From Plut-88900 sp965116945 (lineage in GTDB: Bacteria; Chloroflexota; Dehalococcoidia; Plut-88900), in contig OZ220734.1 of NCBI GenBank assembly GCA_965116945.1, positions 2,914,001 through 2,978,000 on the forward strand: 64,000 nucleotides of DNA, written 5' to 3'. Positions 1 to 9,058 of this stretch are shown here, in pieces. The translations under genes and the position numbers were made by a program. Under the pieces are notes generated by a model. That model was not told the origin of the DNA, searched no databases, and saw nothing but the letters and a program-made list of their open reading frames with translations. Positions within the stretch are counted from its first letter, which is position 1. The number at the start of each line of letters is the position of its first letter.

Positions 1-150
1 AAAGTGCTGCTCGGGCCTGGGCTGTTGCTGCAGATGTTGACTACCCGAAGGCCGGATGACGACCAGATTGAGGTGGCAATAGCCGCTCTTGAGGGAGCCA
101 TTGCCGCCGATGAGGCTGCATCCACCCCCAGCCCCGCCCCGGCCGCCTGA
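1..150 (+). CDS. DUF1385 family protein, C-terminal end (partial)
   Basis: The reading frame open from base 1 to the TGA at 148-150 encodes 49 residues with the stretch GPGLLLQMLTTRRPDDDQIE followed by VAIAAL. This matches the conserved C-terminus of DUF1385 (YqhQ-like) membrane proteins, whose last helix typically carries a PGLWLQ-LTTREPDD-Q-EVAI pattern. The rest of the gene lies outside the window. After the conserved part comes a short Ala/Pro-rich tail. The family is an integral membrane protein of unclear function, often near ribosomal release-factor genes. The family call rests on this one motif. Confidence 0.75.
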   Translation, partial: KVLLGPGLLLQMLTTRRPDDDQIEVAIAALEGAIAADEAASTPSPAPAA

Positions 151-205
151 TCCACTATTAGCGGCCACATGCCTCCGAGAATATTGCCCTGGTCCCTCCT
201 TGTCG

Positions 206-814
206 CTAGGCCCAACCGTCGTAGGCCACAACTTCGGAGAGGGGTTTACGTTGAGTCGGGCCAAAGCGGCCCTTCGGGTAACCGAGGGGGATGCAATAGA
301 CAACCTGAGAGTCTTTGGGCATCTTGAACATTTCATGCACCCGTTCGTCCACGTCCGGGTGGAGGGTCGTGAGCACTCCTCCGATGCCCTGGCTCCTGGC
401 TGCCAGAAGAAGATTCTGTGCCGCCGGAATCACGGAAGTCATGGAACCGACGTCCCCAGAAGTAGCGCACACGAGCACAATAACTGGGGCTTGCGCAATC
501 TCGTCTGCCAGTCTCCTGGCTGACTGGATAGTGCCTTTGCCATCAGGGATGTCCTTCGGGAAAATGCCCTGGTCCCGGCGCTTGGCCCACCAGGCCTCGT
601 GGTAGAGCTTGCCGAAGCGTTCCTTGAGGTCAGCGTCCCGGATAACCATGAACCTCCATGGTTGGAGGTTGGACCCGTTTGGCGCCTTGGTTGCGGCCTC
701 GAGGGCGGCGTGGAGGTCTTCATCAAGTATAGGGTCGGGCTTGAAGCGTCTTATAGCTCTCTGGGAGAACATTGCTTCTCCCAGGGACATGGTTAGCTTT
801 TCCTCTGTAGTCAT
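206..814 (-). CDS. Nitroreductase family protein (FMN-dependent)
   Basis: This 202-residue protein has the usual size of a nitroreductase monomer. The N-terminus carries the FMN-phosphate binding pattern SQRAIRRFKPDP (about residues 17-28) and then APNGSNLQPWRFMVI (about 44-58), a hallmark of the family. A Gly-rich GIGGVLTT segment near residue 145 and the C-terminal LGYPKGR are also typical. Family members reduce nitro groups, quinones or enones with NAD(P)H and act as cytoplasmic dimers. The ATG at 814 has a GGGAGG site seven bases upstream. It is divergent from the dehydrogenase at 928, so the two may share a control region. The substrate cannot be read from sequence. Confidence 0.9.
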   Translation of the reverse strand: MTTEEKLTMSLGEAMFSQRAIRRFKPDPILDEDLHAALEAATKAPNGSNLQPWRFMVIRDADLKERFGKLYHEAWWAKRRDQGIFPKDIPDGKGTIQSARRLADEIAQAPVIVLVCATSGDVGSMTSVIPAAQNLLLAARSQGIGGVLTTLHPDVDERVHEMFKMPKDSQVVYCIPLGYPKGRFGPTQRKPLSEVVAYDGWA

Positions 815-927
815 GGCATGCCTCCCGGTTGGGTGTCGATGTAGGAGGCATTCTACTCAATTTCCGGCTCTAAGGTGCGCGTGTACAATACCGACCACCA
901 AGAATTTACAATGCGGGAGCGCCATAA

Positions 928-1995
928 ATGCCAAAACTGACTGCCCAGCAAATGAGGAACGTTGTCTACGAAATCCTTATCGCTGCAGGGGCCAACGAGA
1001 ATACAGCGGATACCGTAGCCGTACACCTGGCCGACGCCAATTTCACTGGGCACGACTCCCATGGTCTGCTGCGTATACCCGACTACGTGTTGCGCATCGA
1101 GGAGGGGCGTGTCGATCCCCGGGCAGAACCTTCGATCGCCTACGAAAAAGGAGCAGTCGCCAAGGTGGACGGGCAGGGGGTATTTGGGCAGGTCGGGGCG
1201 AAGTTTGCCACGGAGACGGCGATAAGGCTGGCCCGGGAGAATGGGATCGGGATGGTGACTATGTGCAACATTGCGCATTCAGGGCGGTTCGGGACCTACC
1301 CTGAAATGGCTGCAAGAGAAGGCATGGCGGCAATAATGTTCGGCGGAAACCAGTTGGACAACGACTACGGGGTCGCTCCCTTTGGAGGTACTGAGGGGCG
1401 GTTGGGCACAAACCCGTTTTCAATGTCCTTCCCCCACTCGGATGGGAGGGTCATTTTGCTGGACTTTGCGACCTCGGAGACTGCTGTGGGCAAAGTTCGT
1501 GTGTACCAGGCCCGATCCAAGTCATTGCCAGGCGAATGGCTGCTGGACTCCGAAGGTAGACCCAGCAGCAACCCGGAAGACTATTTTGACGGAGGCACGA
1601 TACTGCCCCTGGGCGGCCTGAGCACTGGACACAAGGGTTTTGCGCTAAGTATGTTCATGTTCCTGCTGGGAAGGACCTTGGGCCAGGACTCACCGATTTC
1701 TTTTGAGGGAGAGGGTCGTTCGGTAGGGGATTCCATGATTATCGTTATCGACGTAAGCAAGTTACGAGAACCCGAGGGGCTGGCCAAAGATGTGAAACGA
1801 GTCATCGACTATACGAAAGACACGCCCCTGATGTCAGGATTCGATGAAATTCTCTATCCCGGCGAGAAGGAAGACCGCACCCGACAGGACCGTCAGATGA
1901 ATGGAGTGGATGTAGAGGATGCAACATGGGCCCGGGTGAAGGCAACCATTGATCGCCTCGGTATTGGAGACAAACTACCGGGGCTGCCATCGTAA
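928..1995 (+). CDS. Ldh_2 family NAD(P)-dependent dehydrogenase (malate/lactate/ureidoglycolate type)
   Basis: The 355-residue product belongs to the malate/L-lactate dehydrogenase superfamily (Ldh_2), which is unrelated to classical Rossmann-fold LDH. Residues 41-46 read GHDSHG, containing the family's conserved Asp-Ser-His. The active-site region NIAHSGRFG, with His117, and the later GTNPFSMSFPH and LDFATSETA segments also fit. Members oxidise 2-hydroxy acids such as malate, sulfolactate or ureidoglycolate with NAD(P). A GGGAG site lies nine bases before the ATG. It is followed 59 bases later by an amidohydrolase on the same strand, suggesting a shared catabolic role. The exact hydroxyacid is not predictable. 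Confidence 0.9.
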   Translation: MPKLTAQQMRNVVYEILIAAGANENTADTVAVHLADANFTGHDSHGLLRIPDYVLRIEEGRVDPRAEPSIAYEKGAVAKVDGQGVFGQVGAKFATETAIRLARENGIGMVTMCNIAHSGRFGTYPEMAAREGMAAIMFGGNQLDNDYGVAPFGGTEGRLGTNPFSMSFPHSDGRVILLDFATSETAVGKVRVYQARSKSLPGEWLLDSEGRPSSNPEDYFDGGTILPLGGLSTGHKGFALSMFMFLLGRTLGQDSPISFEGEGRSVGDSMIIVIDVSKLREPEGLAKDVKRVIDYTKDTPLMSGFDEILYPGEKEDRTRQDRQMNGVDVEDATWARVKATIDRLGIGDKLPGLPS

Positions 1996-2054
1996 TGGCT
2001 CTACCCGCGCGGAAGACTGACTAATGAACGGAAGCATTCGAACACTGGAGAACG

Positions 2055-3185
2055 ATGATGATAATAGACGGGCATAACTACTGCTTCCCTCAAATGGACA
2101 GCCCCCAGGGCTACGACACCCTGTCTGAGAAGATGCGCATGCTCCAATCGGAGTATGGCGGGCACTACCAGCCGCCGTGGCGCGTACGGGACCGATTACA
2201 GGTCGACAACTCGGTGCTTGTAGACCCGGAAACGGGTGAACTCAGGAACATACGCTGGACTCGGCACAACGGGAACATTGCCTGGGAATACGACGGCGAG
2301 ATTTACGCTAAACAGCATACGCCACCCATGCTTCATAACCTGGAATGCACCCCCGAGGTAATGCTCGCCGAGATGGACTACGCAGGCATTGATATGGGAG
2401 TCCTGCACACCTATCCGACCATGGGCCATCCGACCCACCTGAATGCCTACCTTCGGGATGCCACAACCCGGTTCCCGGAACGGTTTCGGCGCATGGTTTA
2501 CCTCAGGGAAGCCTCGATACCCAATGACCCGGAGGCGGCGATCAAGGCCATGGACAGGGAACTGTCAGCGGGTGGAGTTGCTGGCTACCAGTTCATTCCC
2601 GGCTACTACTACAACCCAAGCGGTGGTGTTGAAGTAGGCCACGACGAGCCCTGGGATGACGGCCCCATGCGCCCCTTTTGGGATGCCCTCGCAGAGCGAA
2701 ACGTCCCCGTCTATTTCACTCTAATCGGAGGTACGGCGGGAGGTACTTACCAGGCTTCCTGGACCGACGCTTACATAGAGCAGCAGCGAATCATGGCCCG
2801 TTGGATGGAGCGCTATTCCCACCTGACAACTGTCATAACCCACGGCTTCCCCTGGATGCCCTTCATGCAAGGCGACAAGATCGTCTTCCCTGAAGAAATC
2901 TGGGAGCCCTTCCAGTCTCGCAATTGCTACATGCAGATCGTGATTGTCATACAGGTAGGGAGGATGTGGGAATATCCGTGGAAGGAAACGGAATCGGCGC
3001 TGCAGGAGTGCGTGGATAGGATTGGGTCGGACAGGCTGATCTGGGGCACGGACATGCCAATGGTTGCCCGGTTCTGCACCTACACTCAGTGCCTGGACCA
3101 GTTCAGGAAACACTGCAACTTCCTGACGGACGAGCAACGCGACGATATTCTGGGTGGCACGGCCGCGCGGTTGATGGGATTGTAA
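2055..3185 (+). CDS. Amidohydrolase 2 (ACMSD-like) family metal-dependent hydrolase
   Basis: This 376-residue protein shows the amidohydrolase_2 TIM-barrel signature. It starts with MMIIDGHNYC, where His-x-x in strand 1 would bind metal. It has a mid-protein GVLHTYPTMGHPTHLN segment and ends with the strand-8 motif LIWGTDMPM, whose Asp is the usual catalytic metal ligand. Members act as decarboxylases or hydrolases of aromatic or lactone substrates in the cytoplasm. GGAG precedes the tandem ATGs. It follows the Ldh_2 gene in what may be a two-gene operon. The unusual DGHNYC in place of the usual DxHxH suggests a divergent metal site. Confidence 0.85.
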   Translation: MMIIDGHNYCFPQMDSPQGYDTLSEKMRMLQSEYGGHYQPPWRVRDRLQVDNSVLVDPETGELRNIRWTRHNGNIAWEYDGEIYAKQHTPPMLHNLECTPEVMLAEMDYAGIDMGVLHTYPTMGHPTHLNAYLRDATTRFPERFRRMVYLREASIPNDPEAAIKAMDRELSAGGVAGYQFIPGYYYNPSGGVEVGHDEPWDDGPMRPFWDALAERNVPVYFTLIGGTAGGTYQASWTDAYIEQQRIMARWMERYSHLTTVITHGFPWMPFMQGDKIVFPEEIWEPFQSRNCYMQIVIVIQVGRMWEYPWKETESALQECVDRIGSDRLIWGTDMPMVARFCTYTQCLDQFRKHCNFLTDEQRDDILGGTAARLMGL

Positions 3186-3453
3186 GTCTAGTGAGTGTGA
3201 AGTCCCAACACGTACGCACTTGTCACCCTTGGTCCGCTTCAAGACGAACGGTGCCGACACCCAAGCCGCAATGCACTATCTCCCTTAGACAGCAATAGAG
3301 GTCAAGCAATTGGCATGAGGCTCGGGGCAGCAACTAGCTATCGCAAAGGGTTGTTGGACAGGTGTTGACAAGGGGGCGTGTGGTATCATTTCCTGCACGG
3401 CAATTTCTAAGATTTTGTGTGGGAATTAGCTAGATAGCTGGAGGTGGAACTAT

Positions 3454-4632
3454 ATGTCCGCGAACTGTAATTTCGAAGTAAGTAATGATTATCAGCCTGC
3501 AGGAGTCAGGTTCAATCTAAGCCTGAAGTCTGGGGGAAGCGATAAGGCTGCCTTCTCGGTAACCGTTGACGACCTCTCGTCGGGTAAGCAGATAGACTTC
3601 AGCCATGCCACATGTCCTGCAGTTCACGATTTCATGCGGGGTTACACTCGCTGGCTCAACGGCCGAGGCAGGGTCAATGCTGAGATGGGCAAGGATGCGA
3701 TTACCGGCCCGACCCAGGGAGACTACAGCGCCGGAGAGTTGCTGCAGGTCGCCTCAGGCGCCATCGACATGATTGATCAGAAGTTCACCAACTACCGTGA
3801 CCCGATAATCGATTCTGACGCTTACAACGATATTGTCTATCACAAGGACGATGGGGTTGCCTGGCTCTTGATCAACCGCCCCGAAACGTACAACGCGAAA
3901 CGGGGCATCACCATGGACGAAATAGCCACCGCATTGCTCGATGCAGCGGACGACAACTCGATACGGGTGGTGGTTATCTCGGGGGCAGGGCCCAACGGGT
4001 TCTGCACGGGCAACGACCAGTCCTACGACCCGGACGTTGAGAATGCGATGTACTCAGGCACTGCCACGGTTGACCTTCACAGCATCGTCCCCCAGATGCC
4101 GCAGCCCGTCATATCTGCAGTGGACGGATACGCTATTGGCTCGGGGAACATCCTTGCCTACCAGTCAGACTTCACAATTGCCACTACACGATCGACCTTC
4201 GGACAGACCGGCCCAAGGGTCGGTAGCCCGGCGGCGGGGCACACGGTTGCTGAATTGGCCGGAAGGGTCGGGCAGAAGAGAGGACGGGAGATCTGGATGG
4301 TCTGCCAGCAGTACAGCGCGCAGGAGGCCTTCGACATGGGCCTGGTCAACAAGGTTGTCGAGCCTGACGGACTGTGGGCCGAGGTTGACCGGTGGATCAA
4401 GCTGATCAAGAACGTCAGCCCCGTAATACTGCAGATGCAGAAGATCTCCTTCCTGGAGTACAACGACCACGTATTGCCGGAGGTCGGGCCCGTGCAGCGT
4501 CATATCCCCGACTATCTTGCCTCGGAAGAGTGCATGGAGCGCAGGACCGCGTTCCTGGAGCGCCGGCCAATCGACGACTCCAAGAACCAGCCCTACGTCA
4601 AGCTCCCCATCGTCTCTCGACGGGGTGAGTAA
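3454..4632 (+). CDS. Enoyl-CoA hydratase/isomerase (MenB/BadI-like) with N-terminal extension
   Basis: Of 392 residues, roughly 130-370 form a crotonase domain. VVVISGAGPNGFCTGNDQS forms the first oxyanion-hole region, and later come DGYAIGSGNILAYQSDF and GPRVGSPAAG. The segment EIWMVCQQYSAQEAFDMGLV resembles MenB (naphthoate synthase) and BadI (ring-opening ketocyclohexanecarboxyl-CoA hydrolase) more than ordinary crotonases. The first 125 residues precede the crotonase domain and match no domain I recognise. The start at 3454 is supported by GGAGGTG. The end lies 16 bases before the formate-THF ligase start, so the two are likely co-transcribed. Function could be ring cleavage or hydration of a cyclic acyl-CoA. 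Confidence 0.88.
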   Translation: MSANCNFEVSNDYQPAGVRFNLSLKSGGSDKAAFSVTVDDLSSGKQIDFSHATCPAVHDFMRGYTRWLNGRGRVNAEMGKDAITGPTQGDYSAGELLQVASGAIDMIDQKFTNYRDPIIDSDAYNDIVYHKDDGVAWLLINRPETYNAKRGITMDEIATALLDAADDNSIRVVVISGAGPNGFCTGNDQSYDPDVENAMYSGTATVDLHSIVPQMPQPVISAVDGYAIGSGNILAYQSDFTIATTRSTFGQTGPRVGSPAAGHTVAELAGRVGQKRGREIWMVCQQYSAQEAFDMGLVNKVVEPDGLWAEVDRWIKLIKNVSPVILQMQKISFLEYNDHVLPEVGPVQRHIPDYLASEECMERRTAFLERRPIDDSKNQPYVKLPIVSRRGE

Positions 4633-4648
4633 AGAAGGAAATACAGGG

Positions 4649-6271
4649 ATGCGGCCTATTCAAGAGATCGCTGCGACCCTCGGGCTGGACGAAAAATCGA
4701 TAGTCCCCTACGGCCATTACAAGGCCAAGATTCCTCTGGAGTCTGTGGATACGTCTGGGCCCAGGGGGAAGATGATAGTTGTCACGGGGATTACCCCAAC
4801 CCGGGCCGGTGAGGGAAAGACCACTGTTACGGTAGGGCTGACCCAGGGGCTGGGTAAGCTGGGGGAAAAAGTGATAGCCAACCTCCGCGAGCCATCCCTC
4901 GGCCCGATTTTCGGGATCAAGGGGGGCGGCACCGGTGGGGGCAAGACCACTGTCATGCCCGAGGATGAGATAAACATCCACTTCACGGGCGACGCCCATG
5001 CCGTAGGGTCGGCCCACAATTTGCTGTCGGCGCTCACGGATAACGCGGCGCAACGAGGCCAAATCGAGGGATTCGGTGCCGAGGACATCACGTGGCGTCG
5101 AGTCACGGACGTCGAGGACAGGGCACTGCGCACAATAATGACAGGCATCGGCGGAAGCGCCAATGCCCCGGTGCGGGAAACGGGCTTCGACATTGTCACG
5201 GCGTCGGAAGTAATGGCAATTCTCGCTCTGGCCTCAAGCCTCGAAGACTTGAGGGCACGGATATCCCGCATAGTGGTCGGATTCACTAAGGCCGGCAGCC
5301 CGGTCACGGCAGACGACGTAGGTACTGTCGGGTCCATGATGTCGTTACTGCGCTATGCAATTCAGCCTAACCTGGTCCAGACTATGGAAGGGCAGCCGGT
5401 TATGGTCCACGCCGGACCCTTTGGGAATATTGCCCATGGGTGCAGCTCCGTGGTGGCTGATCAGATGGGGCTGGCTCTCGCCGACTACGTGGTCACGGAA
5501 GCCGGTTTCGGTGCAGACCTCGGCTTCGAGAAGTTCATGCACATCAAGGCCAGATTTAACAATGTAGAGCCCCATGCCGCGGTTATCGTGGCGTCGGTCA
5601 AGGCCCTGAAGTCCCACGCAGGCATACCACTGTCCAAGCTAAACGAAGCAAACCCAAAGGCTGTCGTGGACGGAATGGAAAACCTGCTTCACCTTATCGG
5701 AGTGATTCGCAGCTTCAACCTTCCGGTCGTGGTTGCCGTCAACCGCTTCCCTGCCGACACGGATGAGGAGATTGCCACTGTACGCGAGGCCGTGGATGGG
5801 CTCGACGGTGTGCAATCGGCAGAGAGCCGGGGGTTTATAGAGGGCGGAGACGGGTGCATCGAGCTTGCCCGGGCCGTCATGGACGCCAGCGCGGGAGACA
5901 AACCGGATATTACCTACCTGTATCCGGAAGAGGCCTCCACCGAGGACAAAGTGTTGGCACTGGCTCAGAAGGTGTACAACGCGGACGACGTGGCCTGGGC
6001 CCCAGCCGCACGCAGGAACTTGAAGACCTACCAGGATATGGGGTGGGGCAAGTGGCCGGTCTGCATGGCCAAGACCAACCTCTCGATTTCCCATAACGCC
6101 CGACTCAAGGGTCGGCCTTCGGGATATACATTTGAAGTTTCGGATGTAAGGGCCTCCGCGGGAGCTGGATTCATTTACCCGTTAGCCGGAACTATGGTCA
6201 CCATGCCCGGGCTCCCGGCCGCGCCCCGGGCCCTCGACGTGGACGACAAGGGAAACATACTGGGCCTATAG
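4649..6271 (+). CDS. fhs: Formate--tetrahydrofolate ligase
   Basis: This 540-residue enzyme makes 10-formyl-THF from formate, THF and ATP in the cytoplasm. The ATP-binding loop TPTRAGEGKTTVTVGL lies near residues 49-64. It is followed by EPSLGPIFGIKGGGTGGGKT and INIHFTGDAHAVGSAHN, then by VVAVNRFPADTDEE, all close to the family pattern. It ends with MPGLPAAPRALDVDD. The length is slightly below the usual ~556. I chose ATG 4649, since the frame upstream overlaps the hydratase gene in another frame and has no family similarity. The gene links one-carbon chemistry to the neighbouring catabolic genes, for instance by disposing of formate released from N-methyl or C1 groups. Confidence 0.95.
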   Translation: MRPIQEIAATLGLDEKSIVPYGHYKAKIPLESVDTSGPRGKMIVVTGITPTRAGEGKTTVTVGLTQGLGKLGEKVIANLREPSLGPIFGIKGGGTGGGKTTVMPEDEINIHFTGDAHAVGSAHNLLSALTDNAAQRGQIEGFGAEDITWRRVTDVEDRALRTIMTGIGGSANAPVRETGFDIVTASEVMAILALASSLEDLRARISRIVVGFTKAGSPVTADDVGTVGSMMSLLRYAIQPNLVQTMEGQPVMVHAGPFGNIAHGCSSVVADQMGLALADYVVTEAGFGADLGFEKFMHIKARFNNVEPHAAVIVASVKALKSHAGIPLSKLNEANPKAVVDGMENLLHLIGVIRSFNLPVVVAVNRFPADTDEEIATVREAVDGLDGVQSAESRGFIEGGDGCIELARAVMDASAGDKPDITYLYPEEASTEDKVLALAQKVYNADDVAWAPAARRNLKTYQDMGWGKWPVCMAKTNLSISHNARLKGRPSGYTFEVSDVRASAGAGFIYPLAGTMVTMPGLPAAPRALDVDDKGNILGL

Positions 6272-6348
6272 AACTACGGTCGAATAACGACTGTGATAGC
6301 ATTACATACTGGCGTAAGAGAACGAGGAAGACACTTGGAGGAGCGGAA

Positions 6349-6639
6349 ATGTACCTGGTAAGAAGAGTGTGCAGGACAGCGCCGGGCAAAGCCCGAGACG
6401 TTGCAGCTGTCCTTGACAAGATTTGTGCAGCTTACGAGAAGAACGGCCGGTCCAAGGCCACCATTTACGTCGGCATGTTGGGCGGAGACACCGACGTGGT
6501 GTACTGCGAGTGGATGCAGGACGCCATCAAACCTGCGGAAGCCGGCGAGATTCCCCAGTCCGTATACGATGATGACGCCGTGATGCGGCCTCACCTGCTG
6601 AGCTACGACCTGGAGGTCTACGAGGCGTTTGACCGGTAA
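6349..6639 (+). CDS. Small protein, possibly a dimeric alpha/beta-barrel (ABM/NIPSNAP-like)
   Basis: This is a 96-residue protein beginning MYLVRRVCRTAPGKARDV, preceded by a GGAGGAGCGGAA site. The pattern of a first strand, a Pro-Gly-Lys turn, a long helix, then strands containing YVGMLGGDTDVVYCEWMQD resembles the ferredoxin-like fold of antibiotic-biosynthesis monooxygenase and NIPSNAP proteins. No catalytic residues can be assigned. It lies between formate-THF ligase and a desaturase on the same strand. Function unknown. The fold suggestion is an inference from layout alone. Confidence 0.6.
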   Translation: MYLVRRVCRTAPGKARDVAAVLDKICAAYEKNGRSKATIYVGMLGGDTDVVYCEWMQDAIKPAEAGEIPQSVYDDDAVMRPHLLSYDLEVYEAFDR

Positions 6640-6748
6640 GGCAGAAGAACAACGTCTCTGACCTATACAGCAAGGGCCTGCAGACCCTATCTATCCAGTT
6701 CGCCCAATGCCTTATTGAACAACGTGGAACAGGCGCGCAAGCAGCAAA

Positions 6749-7720
6749 ATGATCTCACGTAAACTGACCGCGGACCCGTTCCGCGAAGACTTGGCTGGCC
6801 ATAAGACCCGATTCCAGGACTTCCACCAAAAGCTCGTAATCAGCATCCTGGTATTCGTACCTCTGGCCGCTACCGTATACGCCATATACGCCGCGTGGGG
6901 TCGGTTGGCTGATTGGCTGGACCTGACCCTGCTGTTCGTGCTTTACCTGTTAGTAGGTTTGGGCGTAACGATTGGATTTCACAGGTATCTCGCCCATGGC
7001 AGCTTCAAGACGAACACCCCGGTCAAGGTCCTGTGGGTCATACTTGGTACTATGTCGTGGCAAGGTGGGCCGATTTCGTGGGTCGCTATACACAGGAAGC
7101 ATCACGCATACTCTGACCAGGCAGGGGACATCCACAGCCCGCAGCTCAGCAGCAATCTATTTAAAGGTTTCGTGCATGCACAGGTAGGCTGGATGTTCGG
7201 AATGCAGAGGCCCGACAACAACAAGTGGGCCAAAGACCTGGTCAATGACCGGTGGATCGTGTTCATTCACCGCACCAGCGCCCTATGGTGTGCACTCAGC
7301 CTGATAATCCCATTCCTGATAGGCGGATGGAGCGCACTGTTATGGGCGGGGCTGGTACGTGTCTTTCTTACCCACCACGTTACCTGGTCTGTGAACTCGG
7401 TGTGCCATGTGTTCGGGAGCAGGCCTTTTGAGACTACGGATCGGAGTACCAACCATTGGCTGGTGGGACTACTGGGATTCGGCGAGGGGGGACACAACAC
7501 TCACCACGCGTCTCCCCGTTCCTCACAGCACGGGCTTAGGTGGTGGCACTTCGATGCGAGCTGGCTCCTAATCAAGTTGATGAGGAAGCTTCGCCTGGCC
7601 TACGACGTATACGTATTGCATCCGCAGGATTTGAAGAAGGCGTTGAGTACCAGGGCGGGGAAGGTGAGGGTAGTGGTGTCGGCGGGGAAGTCGGCACCTG
7701 TTGGACCTTCCGCAGGTTGA
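6749..7720 (+). CDS. Fatty acid (acyl-CoA delta-9 type) desaturase
   Basis: This 323-residue membrane enzyme carries all three histidine boxes of the di-iron desaturases: HRYLAH (residues 78-83), HRKHH (115-119) and, about two thirds along, HNTHH within GEGGHNTHHASPRSSQHG. Hydrophobic segments at about residues 28-48, 57-76, 93-105 and 170-195 are the expected membrane spans. The reaction is oxygen-dependent introduction of a cis double bond into an acyl chain. It therefore argues for at least some exposure to oxygen. The C-terminus is Val/Gly-rich and not conserved. No strong ribosome binding site is visible before the ATG. Confidence 0.93.
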   Translation: MISRKLTADPFREDLAGHKTRFQDFHQKLVISILVFVPLAATVYAIYAAWGRLADWLDLTLLFVLYLLVGLGVTIGFHRYLAHGSFKTNTPVKVLWVILGTMSWQGGPISWVAIHRKHHAYSDQAGDIHSPQLSSNLFKGFVHAQVGWMFGMQRPDNNKWAKDLVNDRWIVFIHRTSALWCALSLIIPFLIGGWSALLWAGLVRVFLTHHVTWSVNSVCHVFGSRPFETTDRSTNHWLVGLLGFGEGGHNTHHASPRSSQHGLRWWHFDASWLLIKLMRKLRLAYDVYVLHPQDLKKALSTRAGKVRVVVSAGKSAPVGPSAG

Positions 7721-7811
7721 AGCGGTTTAAAAAAGCTGAGCCAGGTACGGAATAAGCTTACGCTTTCAAGCCCCTGGCCAATACTTCGGGACGCAGCAAA
7801 AGAGGGTAGGT

Positions 7812-8927
7812 CTAGAACCCGTAGATCCTCTCCGCGTTCCCCCCGACAATCATGCGCTTTTCGTTTTCCGGTATGTCCTTGAATGTGCGCTCTATGACTT
7901 CCCGGGAATGGGGGAAGGTGCCCTCGTCGTGGGGGTAATCGCTGCCCCACAAAAGGCTCTCTACGCCGGTGACATCGCGCATTCTGAGCCCTACGATGTC
8001 ATCGCCGAAGGTGGCCCCACCCTGCCTGCGGAAATAGTCGCTGGGACTGCCGGAAAGCCGAGGCTCGATCCACATGTGTCGTTTCTCGTGCATCTCGTCC
8101 AGGGTCTGCAGCACCCACGCTAGCCAGCCTATCCCGCACTCTACTAGGACAAATTTAAGGTTGGGGTGTCGTTCTAGTACACCCGAGGCTACAAGGAGGC
8201 ATAGCGGTTTCATGGCAGCCGCCATTTCTACAACTTCCCCTGCAAGGTCTTCCCCGGGTCGGGATCGCTTGACCTCGCTGGGGGCATCTTGGTCAGAGGG
8301 CCCGTCGGTGAATACATGAAGGGCCAGCGGGACACCTAAGTCACCTATAGAAGACCAGAATGGTTCGTAAATGGGATCGTTATAGGGTTGAATAGGCATG
8401 CTAATTGGGATTGAGGCCGAACGAAAACCAAGCTTTGCAACACGTGTCGCTTCGTCGACGGCGTTTTCGATATCCAGAGTGGGGACCACTGCCGAGACGA
8501 CAAAGCGGTCGGGGTGAGGGCCGAAGACCTCATGGTAGTAGTCGTTGTAGACGCGGGACAGCGCAAGCTGAAATCCGGCGTCCTTGGATGAGAAGGTGTG
8601 GAAGGTTCCGTGAGGGTAGATGACCTCCGCGCTGACACCGTCGGTTTCCTGGTCAGCGAGGCGAATTGGTATGTCCGTTCCCCCGGCCCGATGCATTACC
8701 CGCCCGACCTCTTCCTCGTCGCGCCAGTAGCGTTTCATGTCATCTTCGTTTAAGGGATTTGGTGCTTCGATGCGTGCCGGCCCCTGACCCTCAACGATGA
8801 TGTATCTCTCCCCGTCCCTCTCTTCGATGCGCGGTGCCCTGGAGCGGTACTCGGGAGGAAGACGGTCATATACTTCCTGGGGTTCGTTCAGATGGGAGTC
8901 GGCGGAAATTACCCTGTAATCGGCCAT
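7812..8927 (-). CDS. Amidohydrolase 2 family protein
   Basis: This 371-residue ACMSD-type amidohydrolase begins MADYRVISADSHLNEPQEV, giving the strand-1 Asp-x-His motif. It carries the conserved LVECGIGWLAWVLQTLDE in the middle and ends with LLWGSDYPHDEGTFPHS, the strand-8 Asp motif. It is the last gene of a minus-strand run that starts near 17.3 kb and contains the selenoprotein reductase genes. It lies 131 bases after the preceding racemase-fold gene. Likely role: hydrolysis or decarboxylation of a pathway intermediate. It resembles the pair at 57.3-59.7 kb in its C-terminal motif but is clearly divergent. Confidence 0.9.
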   Translation of the reverse strand: MADYRVISADSHLNEPQEVYDRLPPEYRSRAPRIEERDGERYIIVEGQGPARIEAPNPLNEDDMKRYWRDEEEVGRVMHRAGGTDIPIRLADQETDGVSAEVIYPHGTFHTFSSKDAGFQLALSRVYNDYYHEVFGPHPDRFVVSAVVPTLDIENAVDEATRVAKLGFRSASIPISMPIQPYNDPIYEPFWSSIGDLGVPLALHVFTDGPSDQDAPSEVKRSRPGEDLAGEVVEMAAAMKPLCLLVASGVLERHPNLKFVLVECGIGWLAWVLQTLDEMHEKRHMWIEPRLSGSPSDYFRRQGGATFGDDIVGLRMRDVTGVESLLWGSDYPHDEGTFPHSREVIERTFKDIPENEKRMIVGGNAERIYGF

Positions 8928-9058
8928 TTGCTACCTTGCCTTTTGTTCTCCCACCCCTGGATTTCTGTGTAAACGGGAGTGATGAACGGGCGGGTTGTGT
9001 TTGTCATGAACCAAGTAGGGAACACTTATTCTCGGCCCCGCATGGCTTGGTGGAGCGG

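Noticed and set aside
3365..3389. TTGACA and TATCAT upstream of the hydratase gene as a promoter
   Set aside because: The spacing is only 13 bases, too short for a normal sigma70 promoter; no better -10 is seen. The 268-base gap otherwise shows nothing.
4517..4648. N-terminal extension of formate-THF ligase
   Set aside because: It lies within the hydratase gene in another frame, Ser/Pro-rich, with no family similarity.
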